This document shows, piece by piece, positions 16,274 to 23,705 of a DNA stretch of 30,466 nt; the first letter of the stretch is position 1; each line of letters opens with the position of its first letter. The stretch lies in contig JAVVVJ010000029.1 of assembly GCA_036652695.1 (NCBI GenBank), positions 1 to 30,466 on the forward strand, given 5' to 3'. A model generated the notes under the pieces. That model made no database searches and was not told where the DNA came from. It saw only the letters and a program-made list of their open reading frames with translations. The translations under genes were made by a program, and so were the position numbers. The stretch is from Limiplasma sp036652695. GTDB lineage: Bacteria; Bacillota; Clostridia; Christensenellales; Aristaeellaceae.

Positions 16274-16302
16274 ATTATACCGCTTCTGTCAAGGCGGTGA
16301 AA
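16274..16302 (-). promoter_or_regulatory. Promoter of the ECF S-component gene (possible)
   Basis: A perfect TATAAT on the minus strand (forward 16274-16279) sits about 46 bases before the start codon. The -35 at 17 bases (TTTCAC) is poor. Confidence 0.35.
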
Positions 16303-16350
16303 CGGAAATTTGCATTCTTGGGGTTCAAAATGGCTTTCGCAGCAAACCTA

Positions 16351-16390
16351 AAAACGCCGTGCAGGGCGCTTTTCCCCTGCACGGCGTTTT
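16351..16390. terminator. Strong bidirectional terminator after ctpA
   Basis: A perfect 12-base-pair stem, CGCCGTGCAGGG with CCCTGCACGGCG, encloses an eight-base loop. The flanks are AAAA on the left and TTTT on the right, so it can terminate in either direction. It lies ten bases after the ctpA stop codon. Confidence 0.9.
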
Positions 16391-16399
16391 GCACTGCAC

Positions 16400-17629
16400 T
16401 TACTTTGCCAGCATATCCATCATGATCTCATAGGCCTTTGCCAGCTGTGCATCGGCCATATCGCCAATCTCATACATCGTGGTATCGTCCGGCGGCAGCT
16501 CGCAGAGGATGTCCGGCGTAATGCCAATCTTATGCACGGCATGGCCGTTGGGGGTGTAGTACTGCGCCACGGTGAGCTGCATGCCCGCGCCGCGCGAGCC
16601 AATGGGCAGCACATACTGCACGACGCCCTTGCCGTAGGTCTGCGTACCCACAATGGTTGCGCGCTTGTAATCCTGAAGCGCGCCGGAAAGAATTTCACTG
16701 GCGGAAGCAGAGTTTCCGTTGACCAGCACCACAAGCGGTAGATCCAACGCGCCATCGCTGGTGGTGTAGTTCTCGGTCGTGCCATCGCGGTAGACCAGCG
16801 ACGTTAAATCTCCGGCGGGCAAGAAAATATCCGCCAATTTCGCCGCGTCGTCCACCCAGCCGCCGGGGTTGTCGCGCAGATCCATGATGAGCGCCTTTGC
16901 GCCCTCGTCCACAAGCGCATCCAGCTGCGTCTTAAAAGCGGTGCTGCAATCGCCAGCAAACTCGTAGAGTGAAATATAGCCAATGTCGTTTTCAAGCATG
17001 CAGCTGTTCACATAGTTGACATGCACGTTCGCGCGCGCAATCACGAAATCCAAAAGCTCCGTGCCGCGCTGTACCTGCACGTTCACGGTTTTGCCAACCT
17101 CGCCGCGCATGATGGTTACAGCGTCTTGCAGGGTGGTGGCGATTACGTCCAGATCGTCCGCCTTGGTGAGGATATCGCCCTTGCGCAGCCCGGCTTCCAG
17201 CGCGGGGCTGTTGAGAAACACACGCGTAATCGTGCATAGACCCGTTGTGTAGTCTGCCATGATTTGAATGCCGATACCGGCGTAATTCCCCTCGTCATCC
17301 GCCCACATTTGCGCATAATCCTCGGGGTTTAGGTAACGGGAATACGGATCGTTCAAGCCGTAAAGCAAGCCAAGCGCCGCGCCATCCAGCATGGCGGTGT
17401 GATCTGGCTTTAGATAAAAATACTGATCGACAACCTGCTGAATTTCGCTAAGCTCCTCATACTGCTTCAAACGGTCAAATTCCGCGCGGCTGATGGTGAC
17501 CATATCGCTTGCGTCCTCTTTAACGGTTTCGGAAACCGTGGTGGGCAAAAGCGAACAGCTGGTAAGCATGAGCGATATCAGCAACAGCAGCAGCATGAGC
17601 TTTGCGCCGATTCCATGCGTTTTGTTCAT
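16400..17629 (-). CDS. ctpA: S41-family C-terminal processing protease (CtpA/CtpB type), lipoprotein
   Basis: The 409-residue protein starts with a lipoprotein signal (lipobox LTSC, Cys25), so it should be tethered outside the cell membrane. A helical cap region (about 45-112) leads to a PDZ domain (about 115-200, with AGIGI and LRKGDILTKAD), which selects substrates by their C-terminus. The S41 catalytic core has GNSASASE with Ser309, and TYGKGVVQ with Lys334 and Gln338, matching the Ser/Lys/Gln catalytic set of CtpB. In spore formers such proteases cleave SpoIVFA or related targets; whether this is its role here is open. GGTGGAG precedes the ATG, and the gene follows the PucR-type regulator by 33 bases. 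Confidence 0.92.
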   Translation of the reverse strand: MNKTHGIGAKLMLLLLLISLMLTSCSLLPTTVSETVKEDASDMVTISRAEFDRLKQYEELSEIQQVVDQYFYLKPDHTAMLDGAALGLLYGLNDPYSRYLNPEDYAQMWADDEGNYAGIGIQIMADYTTGLCTITRVFLNSPALEAGLRKGDILTKADDLDVIATTLQDAVTIMRGEVGKTVNVQVQRGTELLDFVIARANVHVNYVNSCMLENDIGYISLYEFAGDCSTAFKTQLDALVDEGAKALIMDLRDNPGGWVDDAAKLADIFLPAGDLTSLVYRDGTTENYTTSDGALDLPLVVLVNGNSASASEILSGALQDYKRATIVGTQTYGKGVVQYVLPIGSRGAGMQLTVAQYYTPNGHAVHKIGITPDILCELPPDDTTMYEIGDMADAQLAKAYEIMMDMLAK

Positions 17630-17662
17630 TAGGGTACTCCACCTCGATTCGTCAATTTGGGA

Positions 17663-18733
17663 TCAATAAATCTGCTTTGGCTTCTCTTGCCCGCATTTTT
17701 TGAGCTCGCAGAGGATTTTAAACGTAACGGCGTCCTCAAAATGCCGCAGATCTAAGCCGGTCTGCCGCTGCACCTTATCCAGCCGATAGACAAGCGTATT
17801 GCGATGGATAAAAAGCTGGCGCGCGGTATCAGAGAGGTTCAGATCCTTGCGGAAGAACATCTCGATGGTTTGCAGCATTTCATCGTTAAACAGCTTCGCC
17901 GTCTTGCGGTTGAACAGCAGCGAATGGTAATGCATGCCCTCCTCGCGCGGCACGTTCATCAAAAAGCGCGCAAGCATCAGGCGCTGGAATACAAAAATGC
18001 TTGCCTCAAGGTCGAAGATGCGGCCGATTTCCATGCCGCGCTTGGCTTCGGCATAGCTTTCCCCAAGCTGCGCAAGGGTATGCTTTTCATCGCCGATGCC
18101 GATCATGGTGGTTTGCACCGCTTCTTCAAGCAGCGTCTCCTGCACGGCCTGCGCAAACTGCACAAGCTCGTCCATGCCATCGATCCCCGCCATATCCTTG
18201 ACAAGCGCCACCACGTGGCGGTTCATTTCAACCAGCACGTCGGTATCCGAAAGCGGAATCAACTCGCCAAGGGTGGTGTACGCGCTTGCTTTTTCGGTTT
18301 GCTCAATTTGGAACAGCACCACACAACGGTTCATTTCCAGCGGGATCTGATGCTCGCTTGCGCGGGACAGGAGATCTGAGCCGCTCAACTCCTGCTTGAG
18401 CACGCGGCGATATACATCGCCCTGACTGGCGATTGCAAACGTGCTTTTAAAGACGCTCATGAGCATCGCGTCTGTCATGCTCAGCAAATTCTCCACGCCT
18501 GGCGCATTGTCGGCGGCAAGGAGATACATGGCGGGATTCATATCCAAAACGCGGATATAATTGCCGCCAATGTGGTGATTGATGCCGGATGCAAAAGTTT
18601 CCGCAGGCAGATCAAAGGTCTCCCCATCCTCCGGCACAAGGCATTGCCCGCTTGCATCCAGCAGGCGGATGGAAGTGCTCAGCTCCTCAAAAACCTTGGC
18701 AATTTTCCGTATGTAACGCTTTTCAATATACAC
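17663..18733 (-). CDS. PucR/CdaR-family transcriptional regulator
   Basis: From the GTG at 18731-18733 the product has 356 residues. The C-terminal 60 residues are the HTH_30 domain of the PucR/CdaR family: MLQTIEMFFRKDLNLSDTA, then RQLFIHRNTLVYRLDKVQ, then the helix with TFKILCEL. The middle part (about 160-270) resembles the GGDEF-like module of CdaR proteins (LGELIPLSDTDVL, IGIGDEKHTLAQLGESYAEA). The N-terminal third is probably a ligand-sensing domain. An in-frame ATG at 18757 is possible, but the promoter -10 is so close that its ribosome site would not be transcribed, while GGAGAGGGG stands eight bases before the GTG. It probably shares a transcript with ctpA. Confidence 0.85.
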   Translation of the reverse strand: MYIEKRYIRKIAKVFEELSTSIRLLDASGQCLVPEDGETFDLPAETFASGINHHIGGNYIRVLDMNPAMYLLAADNAPGVENLLSMTDAMLMSVFKSTFAIASQGDVYRRVLKQELSGSDLLSRASEHQIPLEMNRCVVLFQIEQTEKASAYTTLGELIPLSDTDVLVEMNRHVVALVKDMAGIDGMDELVQFAQAVQETLLEEAVQTTMIGIGDEKHTLAQLGESYAEAKRGMEIGRIFDLEASIFVFQRLMLARFLMNVPREEGMHYHSLLFNRKTAKLFNDEMLQTIEMFFRKDLNLSDTARQLFIHRNTLVYRLDKVQRQTGLDLRHFEDAVTFKILCELKKCGQEKPKQIY

Positions 18734-18779
18734 GTAGTAAGCCCCTCTCCAAGCCATCTGTCAAAATAGTACCTTTTTG

Positions 18780-18808
18780 ATTATACCATGAACCCATGCG
18801 GGTGAAAA
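18780..18808 (-). promoter_or_regulatory. Promoter of the PucR-type regulator and ctpA (probable)
   Basis: A perfect TATAAT on the minus strand (forward 18780-18785) lies about 47 bases before the chosen GTG. The -35 region is weak. Confidence 0.4.
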
Positions 18809-18850
18809 GCGTTTCGGCCCGACTTTACAGTTGATATTCCAAAAAGCATC

Positions 18851-18873
18851 AAAAAGCTCCCTTTTAGGGGAGC
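18851..18873 (-). terminator. Intrinsic terminator of rhaM
   Basis: On the minus strand GCTCCC and GGGAGC form a stem around a short loop, followed by TTTTT. It sits just after the rhaM stop codon. Confidence 0.8.
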
Positions 18874-18890
18874 AGAAAGGAAAAATCACG

Positions 18891-19208
18891 TTATTCCAAC
18901 AGAAACATTTGTGCTAGCTTTGGTTGCGCGCCGGTGGCTGGATCCATTTCCAGCTCCAGCACATCCTGCATGTACAAGTTCCAGCGATCCACGATGGGGC
19001 TGCCCGCTTGCGCCTTTTCAGCAAAGGCGATGCCCTGCTCGCATTCGTAATAACCAAACAGCGTGTCGCCATCGCTCCAGATGGTATAGTTGCCAATGCC
19101 GGCCGCTTTGAGCAGCGCCTTGAGCTCCGGCCAGATTTCATCATGGCGGCGCTTGTATTCCGCCCGCATTCCCGGCTTGATGCGCCCCTTCCATGCAAAC
19201 CTTTCCAT
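18891..19208 (-). CDS. rhaM: L-rhamnose mutarotase family protein
   Basis: This 105-residue protein is full length for RhaM, which interconverts the anomers of L-rhamnose. It has the family start (FAWKGRIKPGMRAEYKRRHDEIWPEL, including the active-site histidine of RRHDE), NYTIWSDGDTLFGYYEC and the C-terminal PIVDRWNLYMQDVLEL. AAAGGGGG precedes the ATG, and it has its own promoter and terminator, so it is a single-gene unit. No other rhamnose gene is in the window. Related sugars, such as L-fucose, are possible substrates. Confidence 0.9.
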   Translation of the reverse strand: MERFAWKGRIKPGMRAEYKRRHDEIWPELKALLKAAGIGNYTIWSDGDTLFGYYECEQGIAFAEKAQAGSPIVDRWNLYMQDVLELEMDPATGAQPKLAQMFLLE

Positions 19209-19267
19209 GGCGATTTTCCCCCTTTATGCCTGAATGATGCGCGCTTGCAGCGGCTTGCCATCGGCTG

Positions 19268-19296
19268 AGTATAGCAACCAAGATTGCGCTTGTCAA
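19268..19296 (-). promoter_or_regulatory. Sigma-A promoter of rhaM
   Basis: On the minus strand a perfect TTGACA (forward 19291-19296), a 17-base spacer and TATACT (forward 19268-19273) predict a start near 19261, about 50 bases before the coding start. Confidence 0.8.
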
Positions 19297-19322
19297 TGAA
19301 AGCATGGCCGATGATTGTGAAA

Positions 19323-19340
19323 GTGCAAAAACACTTGCAC
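19323..19340. repeat. Inverted repeat between divergent promoters, possible operator
   Basis: GTGCAA and TTGCAC are separated by six bases, in the gap between the rhaM promoter and the corrinoid-transport promoter. It could be an operator for rhaM, since it lies about 30 bases upstream of its -35, or for the divergent unit. No regulator can be named. Confidence 0.35.
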
Positions 19341-19356
19341 GCGGTTCAGGTTCAAT

Positions 19357-19385
19357 TTGACGAAACGCGCTTGTGTGCGTATAAT
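19357..19385 (+). promoter_or_regulatory. Strong sigma-A promoter of the corrinoid transport operon
   Basis: TTGACG (19357-19362), a 17-base spacer and a perfect TATAAT (19380-19385) predict a start near 19392, about ten bases before the riboswitch closing helix. Confidence 0.85.
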
Positions 19386-19401
19386 GTAGCTACAAATGAA
19401 T

Positions 19402-19632
19402 AGCCGGTGTATCCGCGCGGAAACGCGCGAGGCGAGCATGGAAAACGAGCGTTTTTCACGCAAACCTCATGGGAATCGAATGCAATTTCCGAACTATCCC
19501 GGTAACCGTGAAGCGGACGAAAAAGCACGTTGGCAGCGCGGGCGAAAGCCCTACCGCAAGCTGACAGCCACTGTAAATGCGGGAAGGCGCTTGAGTAGGA
19601 TGAGGCCAAGTCGGGAAACCTGTTTACACCGT
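19402..19632 (+). promoter_or_regulatory. Cobalamin riboswitch
   Basis: The conserved parts appear in order: GGGAATCGAATGCAATTTCC and CCCGGTAACCGTGAAGC (core P3-P5 region), GACAGCCACTGT (the B12-box neighbourhood), GGGAAGGCG, AGTAGGATGAGGCCAAG and GTCGGGAAACCTG (peripheral and kissing-loop side). The ends can be joined by a P1 helix, CGGTGTA near 19402 with TACACCG near 19625. It lies upstream of a BtuF-like gene, so cobalamin should switch the importer off. The platform between 19633 and 19766 has a CCTCCAT/ATGGAAGG hairpin but no clear terminator, which favours control of translation. Confidence 0.9.
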
Positions 19633-19766
19633 ACGCCCCGGGGATGGGATATGCTATAAACCGTGCGCGTGCAAGGTTTTGCTGCTCCCTCCATGGAAAC
19701 GATGGAAGGAACGGCTTTCGTAGTTCCCCGCTAGATTCATTTGACAAAAAGAGAAGGGGAATTTTT

Positions 19767-20684
19767 ATGAACAAACGGAATCTATGCTTGCTTCTGTGCC
19801 TGATGCTTGCGCTGCTTTGCGCGCCCGCCATGGCCGAAACCACCCCCGCGCTGACGCTTGCCGATATGGCTGGCCGCGAATTGACGCTGGATGCGCCAGC
19901 CACGCGCGTGATCGCCCTCAACCCCGCTGATTGCGAGATCCTCTATGCCATTGGCGCGCAGGATCTGCTGGTGGGGCGTGGGGAATACTGCAACTACCCG
20001 GAGGAGGTCACCGCGCTGCCCAGCGTTTCCAGCGGAGCGGAGCTGAATTTGGAGCAGATTCTCGCGCTGGAGCCGCAAGTGATGATCATGAGCAAAATGG
20101 CACAGACGGTGGAACAGGTGGAAGCTTTGGAAAAGGCAGGCGTGAAGGTTGTCATTTCCGATGCGCAGAACATCGAAGGCGTCTATACCGCCATTGGCAT
20201 GCTTGGACAGCTTACCGGGCGCACCGAGGATGCGGATTCGATGATTGCGGACATGCGGATGGGCTTTGCCGATATTGCCGCAAAGATGGCAAAAACGGAC
20301 AAGACCATTTACTTTGAGGTGTCTCCGCTGGAATGGGGTCTTTGGACTGCTGGCAGCGGCACCTTTATGGACGAAATTGCCACGCTTTGCGGCTACACGA
20401 ATATCTTTGCTGATGTGCCGGGCTGGGTGGAGATCTCGCAGGAGCAAGTGTTGGAGCGCAACCCCGATTTCATCATCACCACCTCCGTTGGCAGCGAGCA
20501 GCAGCCGGATCCCACGCAGGAAATTGCGAGCCGTCCCGGCTGGGATGTGCTCAAGGCCGTGCAAAAGGGCAATGTGCTGCAATTTGACAGCGACAGCTTT
20601 TCCCGCCCGGGGCCGCGCCTGCTGGATGCCGCCCAACAGCTTTGCGTTGCCTTTATTGAGGTTGGCGTAGAGCCCGCCGCTTAA
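19767..20684 (+). CDS. btuF: BtuF-like corrinoid-binding ABC transporter protein
   Basis: This solute-binding protein captures a corrinoid outside the membrane and delivers it to the BtuCD-like importer. The 305-residue product has a signal peptide with cleavage expected after AMA (residue 23), followed by the PBP2-type fold of the BtuF/FecB family: TLADMAGRELTLDAPATRVIALNPADCEILYAIGA, LLVGRGEYCNYPEEVTALPSV, LNLEQILALEPQVMIM, and a C-terminal lobe with ILERNPDFIITT-like and RPGWDVLKAVQKGNV segments. Odd for a Gram-positive binding protein, no lipobox is visible (the Cys in LALLCAP does not fit). GAAGGGG precedes the ATG; the open frame upstream to 19644 is leader. The substrate assignment rests on the riboswitch. 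Confidence 0.88.
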   Translation: MNKRNLCLLLCLMLALLCAPAMAETTPALTLADMAGRELTLDAPATRVIALNPADCEILYAIGAQDLLVGRGEYCNYPEEVTALPSVSSGAELNLEQILALEPQVMIMSKMAQTVEQVEALEKAGVKVVISDAQNIEGVYTAIGMLGQLTGRTEDADSMIADMRMGFADIAAKMAKTDKTIYFEVSPLEWGLWTAGSGTFMDEIATLCGYTNIFADVPGWVEISQEQVLERNPDFIITTSVGSEQQPDPTQEIASRPGWDVLKAVQKGNVLQFDSDSFSRPGPRLLDAAQQLCVAFIEVGVEPAA

Positions 20685-20697
20685 AGGCGGCTGACAA

Positions 20698-21759
20698 ATG
20701 AGTAACGAGCCTAACGAGGCTTTTCATTGGTATGAAATCCTTGCTTTTTCTTTGCTGACGATGGCCACGCTCTGCCTGTGCGTATGCGCAGGCAGCGTGG
20801 CTATCCCTATTTGGGATACGCTGCGCGTGATTGTGCGCGCATGCCTCGGCCTTTCCGTGCAGGAGGGGCTTCCTACGGCGATTATCCTGTCCGTGCGCCT
20901 GCCGCGTGTGCTGGCGGTGGCACTTACGGGAGCGTCGCTCTCGCTTTGCGGCGCATGCATGCAAGGGCTGCTTCGCAACCCCCTTGCGGACGGCTCCACG
21001 CTTGGCGTAAGCTCTGGCGCGTCGCTTGGCGCTGTGGCTGCGATGGCGCTTGGCGTTAGCTTACCGGCGCTTCCGTTTGGCAGCACCGCGCTTATGGCCA
21101 TGCTGTTCGCGTTTGCGTCGCTGGTGCTGGTGCTCGCGCTTTCCTACATGGCGGATCATACCATGAGCACCCAAACGCTCATTTTGATGGGCGTGATCTT
21201 TAGCATGTTTGCAAGCAGCCTCATGAGCCTGCTCATCACCTTTTCCGGTGAAAAGCTGAAATCAATTACCTTTTGGACGATGGGTTCGCTGGCAGGCTGC
21301 GGCTACGAAAGCGTGCTGCTGCTGCTGGTGGTTTTTGTGCTGTGCGGCGGCGTGCTCCTGCTGCATTCGCGCGAGCTGAACGCGTTTTCGCTTGGTGAGG
21401 ACGCTGCGCGCCATATCGGCGTATCTGTGCGCCGTGTGAAGCTCACTGTGATGATTATGGTTTCCGCGCTGATTGGCGTGTGCGTATCCATTGGCGGATG
21501 CATCGGCTTTGTTGGGCTGACCATGCCACATATGGCGCGGATGCTGACGGGACCCAATCACCGCAGGCTGCTTCCGGCCAGCGCGTTTGCGGGCGCGGTG
21601 TTTTTAATGCTCTGCGACCTTGCTGCCCGCACGCTCCTCAACCCAATCGAGCTGCCCATTGGCATTATTACCTCCATGGTGGGCGCGGCCTGCTTTATCG
21701 CTGTGTATTTCCGCACGCGTGGGGGAAGGAGCGGCGCATGCTCAAAGTCAAAAACCTGA
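20698..21759 (+). CDS. btuC: BtuC-like FecCD-family permease
   Basis: The membrane subunit of the corrinoid importer has 353 residues and about ten hydrophobic spans, as usual for FecCD permeases. Family segments are RLPRVLAVALTGASLSLCGACMQGLLRNPLADGSTLGVSSGASLGA, GVIFSMFASSLMSLL, FWTMGSLAG, SLGEDAARHIGVSV and GFVGLTMPHMARMLTGPNHRRLLPASA. The 'GEDAARHIGV' loop is the coupling helix that contacts the ATPase. It starts 13 bases after btuF and its end overlaps btuD by 22 bases. Confidence 0.92.
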   Translation: MSNEPNEAFHWYEILAFSLLTMATLCLCVCAGSVAIPIWDTLRVIVRACLGLSVQEGLPTAIILSVRLPRVLAVALTGASLSLCGACMQGLLRNPLADGSTLGVSSGASLGAVAAMALGVSLPALPFGSTALMAMLFAFASLVLVLALSYMADHTMSTQTLILMGVIFSMFASSLMSLLITFSGEKLKSITFWTMGSLAGCGYESVLLLLVVFVLCGGVLLLHSRELNAFSLGEDAARHIGVSVRRVKLTVMIMVSALIGVCVSIGGCIGFVGLTMPHMARMLTGPNHRRLLPASAFAGAVFLMLCDLAARTLLNPIELPIGIITSMVGAACFIAVYFRTRGGRSGACSKSKT

Positions 21760-22496
21760 GGGTTCGCTATGGCGCGCAGGAGGCGGTCAGCGATCTTTCT
21801 TTTGCAGTTGATCCGGGGCAATGGCTGATGCTGGTGGGGCCTAACGGCGCGGGAAAATCCACCGCGCTTGCCGCCATCGCGCAGAGCGTGCCCTATGCGG
21901 GCGAGGTGCTGTGGAACGGTGTAAGCGCGCGAACGATGAAGCCGCGCCGCTTTGCCCGCCATGTAGGGATGCTTTTGCAGACGCACCGCATCGAATATGG
22001 CTTTACCGTGGAGGAGGTCGTGCGGCTGGGACGCTATGCCCACAAGCGCGGCTTTTGTAACCATGCAGATGCGGAGGGCGAGGCTTGTGTAGAGACCGCC
22101 TTGCGGGATGCGGGTCTTTTGGAGCTTCGGTACAAAAGCGTGCTGGAGCTTTCCGGCGGCGAGGTGCAGCGTGTGTTTCTGGCGCAGGTCTTTGCGCAAA
22201 ATCCGGAGCTTATTTTGTTGGACGAGCCGGCAAATCATCTGGATCTGCTATATCAGCAACGCGTGTTTTCCTTGCTTGGGCGCTGGTTAAGCCAAAATGG
22301 GCATGCGATTATCTCCGTGGTGCATGATTTGAGCTTGGCGCGCAGGTACGCCACACATGCGGTTTTGTTGGAAAATGGCCATGCGGCCGCCATGGGTCTC
22401 GCCGATGAAACGCTGACCCGCGCGCATCTGCAAGCTGTTTACGGCATGGATGTGTACGAATGGATGCAGTGTCTTCTGGCACGCTGGGCGGAGTGA
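21738..22496 (+). CDS. btuD: BtuD-like ABC transporter ATP-binding protein
   Basis: The 252-residue ATPase powers the corrinoid importer. It has Walker A GPNGAGKST (34-42), Q-loop Gln81, signature LSGGEVQR (138-145), Walker B LILLDEP (158-164) with the D-loop NHLD, and H-loop His196 (VVHDLSLA). The ATG at 21738 is preceded by GGGGGAAGGAG and lies inside the btuC end; upstream in-frame starts would lie deep in btuC and are rejected. Confidence 0.93.
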   Translation: MLKVKNLRVRYGAQEAVSDLSFAVDPGQWLMLVGPNGAGKSTALAAIAQSVPYAGEVLWNGVSARTMKPRRFARHVGMLLQTHRIEYGFTVEEVVRLGRYAHKRGFCNHADAEGEACVETALRDAGLLELRYKSVLELSGGEVQRVFLAQVFAQNPELILLDEPANHLDLLYQQRVFSLLGRWLSQNGHAIISVVHDLSLARRYATHAVLLENGHAAAMGLADETLTRAHLQAVYGMDVYEWMQCLLARWAE

Positions 22497-22592
22497 GGCG
22501 GCGTTGTGCCAAAACGCGAGCATGCCTCAAATGGCGAAACCGCTGGATCAATGAAAATTTTGGGCGCTTGTCGAAAATCCGTGCATTTTTGT

Positions 22593-22610
22593 TTGTTATA
22601 TGTTAAACTA
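22593..22610 (+). promoter_or_regulatory. Rex-box-like operator ahead of the hydrogenase operon (putative)
   Basis: TTGTTATATGTTAAACTA agrees at 11 of the 14 defined positions with the Rex consensus TTGTTAA-N4-TTAACAA. A weak promoter overlaps it (TATATG at 22609-22614). Rex senses the NADH/NAD ratio and represses fermentation and hydrogenase genes in Clostridia, so the location fits. The rex gene is not in the window. Confidence 0.45.
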
Positions 22611-22678
22611 TATGCCGTGCGTATGCTGTGCATTTGCATGTCGATTCATATCACAAATGGAGGAGGTCATAGGCTGCC

Positions 22679-23149
22679 ATGTCCAATCATAATGAAAAGT
22701 ATGAAAAGCTGGCGCAAGTCATTGAGGAACACAAAGAGCAGAGGGGCGCTCTGATGCCTGTTTTGCAGGCCGCTCAGGGAATCTTCGGCTGTGTTCCCAT
22801 GGATGTGCAGGAGCTCATTGCCGAAGGGCTCGGCAAAACCCTTAGCGAGGTTTATGGCGTAGCCACATTCTATTCTCAATTTTCTCTGCAACCCAAGGGT
22901 GAATTTGTATGCGGCGTTTGCCTTGGCACTGCCTGCTATGTAAAGGGCAGTCAAAAGGTGATGGACAAGCTCTGCGAGGAAGTTGGCATTGGCGTTGGAC
23001 AGACCTCCGCGGATGGCCGCTTCACTGTGCAGGCCACGCGTTGCCTTGGCGCTTGCGGCCTTGCGCCCGTCATGATGATTAACGACGAGGTTTATGGTCG
23101 CCTGACGCCTGAGGAGATTCCCGGCATTATGGCGAAATATAAGGCGTAG
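22679..23149 (+). CDS. hydC: NADH-linked hydrogenase subunit HydC (NuoE-like [2Fe-2S] protein)
   Basis: The 156-residue protein has the NuoE/HydC layout: an N-terminal helical bundle (residues 5-70; GALMPVLQAAQGIFGCVP, VYGVATFYSQF) and a thioredoxin-like [2Fe-2S] domain with ligands Cys81 and Cys86 (CLGTAC) and Cys122 and Cys126 (CLGAC). It passes electrons between the flavin subunit HydB and the iron-sulfur chain of the hydrogenase. It opens a five-gene plus-strand operon. The GGAGGAGGT site lies 11 bases before the ATG, slightly further than usual. Confidence 0.92.
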   Translation: MSNHNEKYEKLAQVIEEHKEQRGALMPVLQAAQGIFGCVPMDVQELIAEGLGKTLSEVYGVATFYSQFSLQPKGEFVCGVCLGTACYVKGSQKVMDKLCEEVGIGVGQTSADGRFTVQATRCLGACGLAPVMMINDEVYGRLTPEEIPGIMAKYKA

Positions 23150-23153
23150 TCAT

Positions 23154-23702
23154 ATGCGCGATTTATCCATGCATGTTTTGGATATCGCTCAGAACAGCAT
23201 CAAGGCACAGGCAACGCTGGTCGAAATTGTGTTTGTGATTAACGAAAATCGGGTGCTGACCCTCTCCGTTAAGGATAACGGCTGCGGCATGAGCCCTGAT
23301 TTTCTTGCCCGCGTCACCGATCCCTTTACCACCACGCGCACTACGCGCAAGGTAGGGCTGGGCATACCCATGCTTCAGCAGAGTGCCGAAATGTGCGGAG
23401 GCTTCTTTGGGATAGATAGCAGGCCGGGTGCGGGAACCGCCATTCACGCGACCTTTCATTTAACCAATATCGACTGTATCCCCATGGGCGAAATATGCGA
23501 TACGTTGTTGACGCTTGTGGTGCTCAATCCAGATAAGCCCGAATTCGTTTTTCGGGCTACCTCGCCGGCGGCGGAAGCATCGTTTGACACGAGAGAGGTT
23601 CGTCAGGCGCTTGGCGGCGTTCCCCTGAACGAGCCAGATGTGGCCGCATGGATCAAAAGCAGCATTGAAGAAGAGTTTAAACCCATTTTGGAGGTGGAAT
23701 GA
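23154..23702 (+). CDS. Stand-alone HATPase (histidine-kinase-like ATP-binding) protein in the hydrogenase operon
   Basis: The 182-residue protein is a GHKL ATPase domain with N-box DIAQNSIKA (Asn14), G1 box DNGCGM (41-46), the F-type segment TDPFTTTRTTRKVG, and G2 box GLGIPM (68-73), followed by about 80 residues without an assignable domain. It has no sensory, membrane or phospho-acceptor histidine domain, so it is not a complete sensor kinase. Similar genes sit in the [FeFe] hydrogenase operons of other Clostridia, to my recollection, with an unproven role. It starts four bases after hydC and ends three bases before the next gene. Confidence 0.85.
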   Translation: MRDLSMHVLDIAQNSIKAQATLVEIVFVINENRVLTLSVKDNGCGMSPDFLARVTDPFTTTRTTRKVGLGIPMLQQSAEMCGGFFGIDSRPGAGTAIHATFHLTNIDCIPMGEICDTLLTLVVLNPDKPEFVFRATSPAAEASFDTREVRQALGGVPLNEPDVAAWIKSSIEEEFKPILEVE

Positions 23703-23705
23703 ATT

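Noticed and set aside
16279..16304. TTGACA next to TATAAT on the minus strand upstream of the ECF gene
   Set aside because: The spacer is only seven bases, so the pair cannot be a promoter; only the -10 is kept, at low confidence.
19396..19766. Open frames across the riboswitch (19396-19659 and the extension of btuF to 19644)
   Set aside because: The region has the cobalamin aptamer and its platform; the frames have no ribosome site and no protein-like features.
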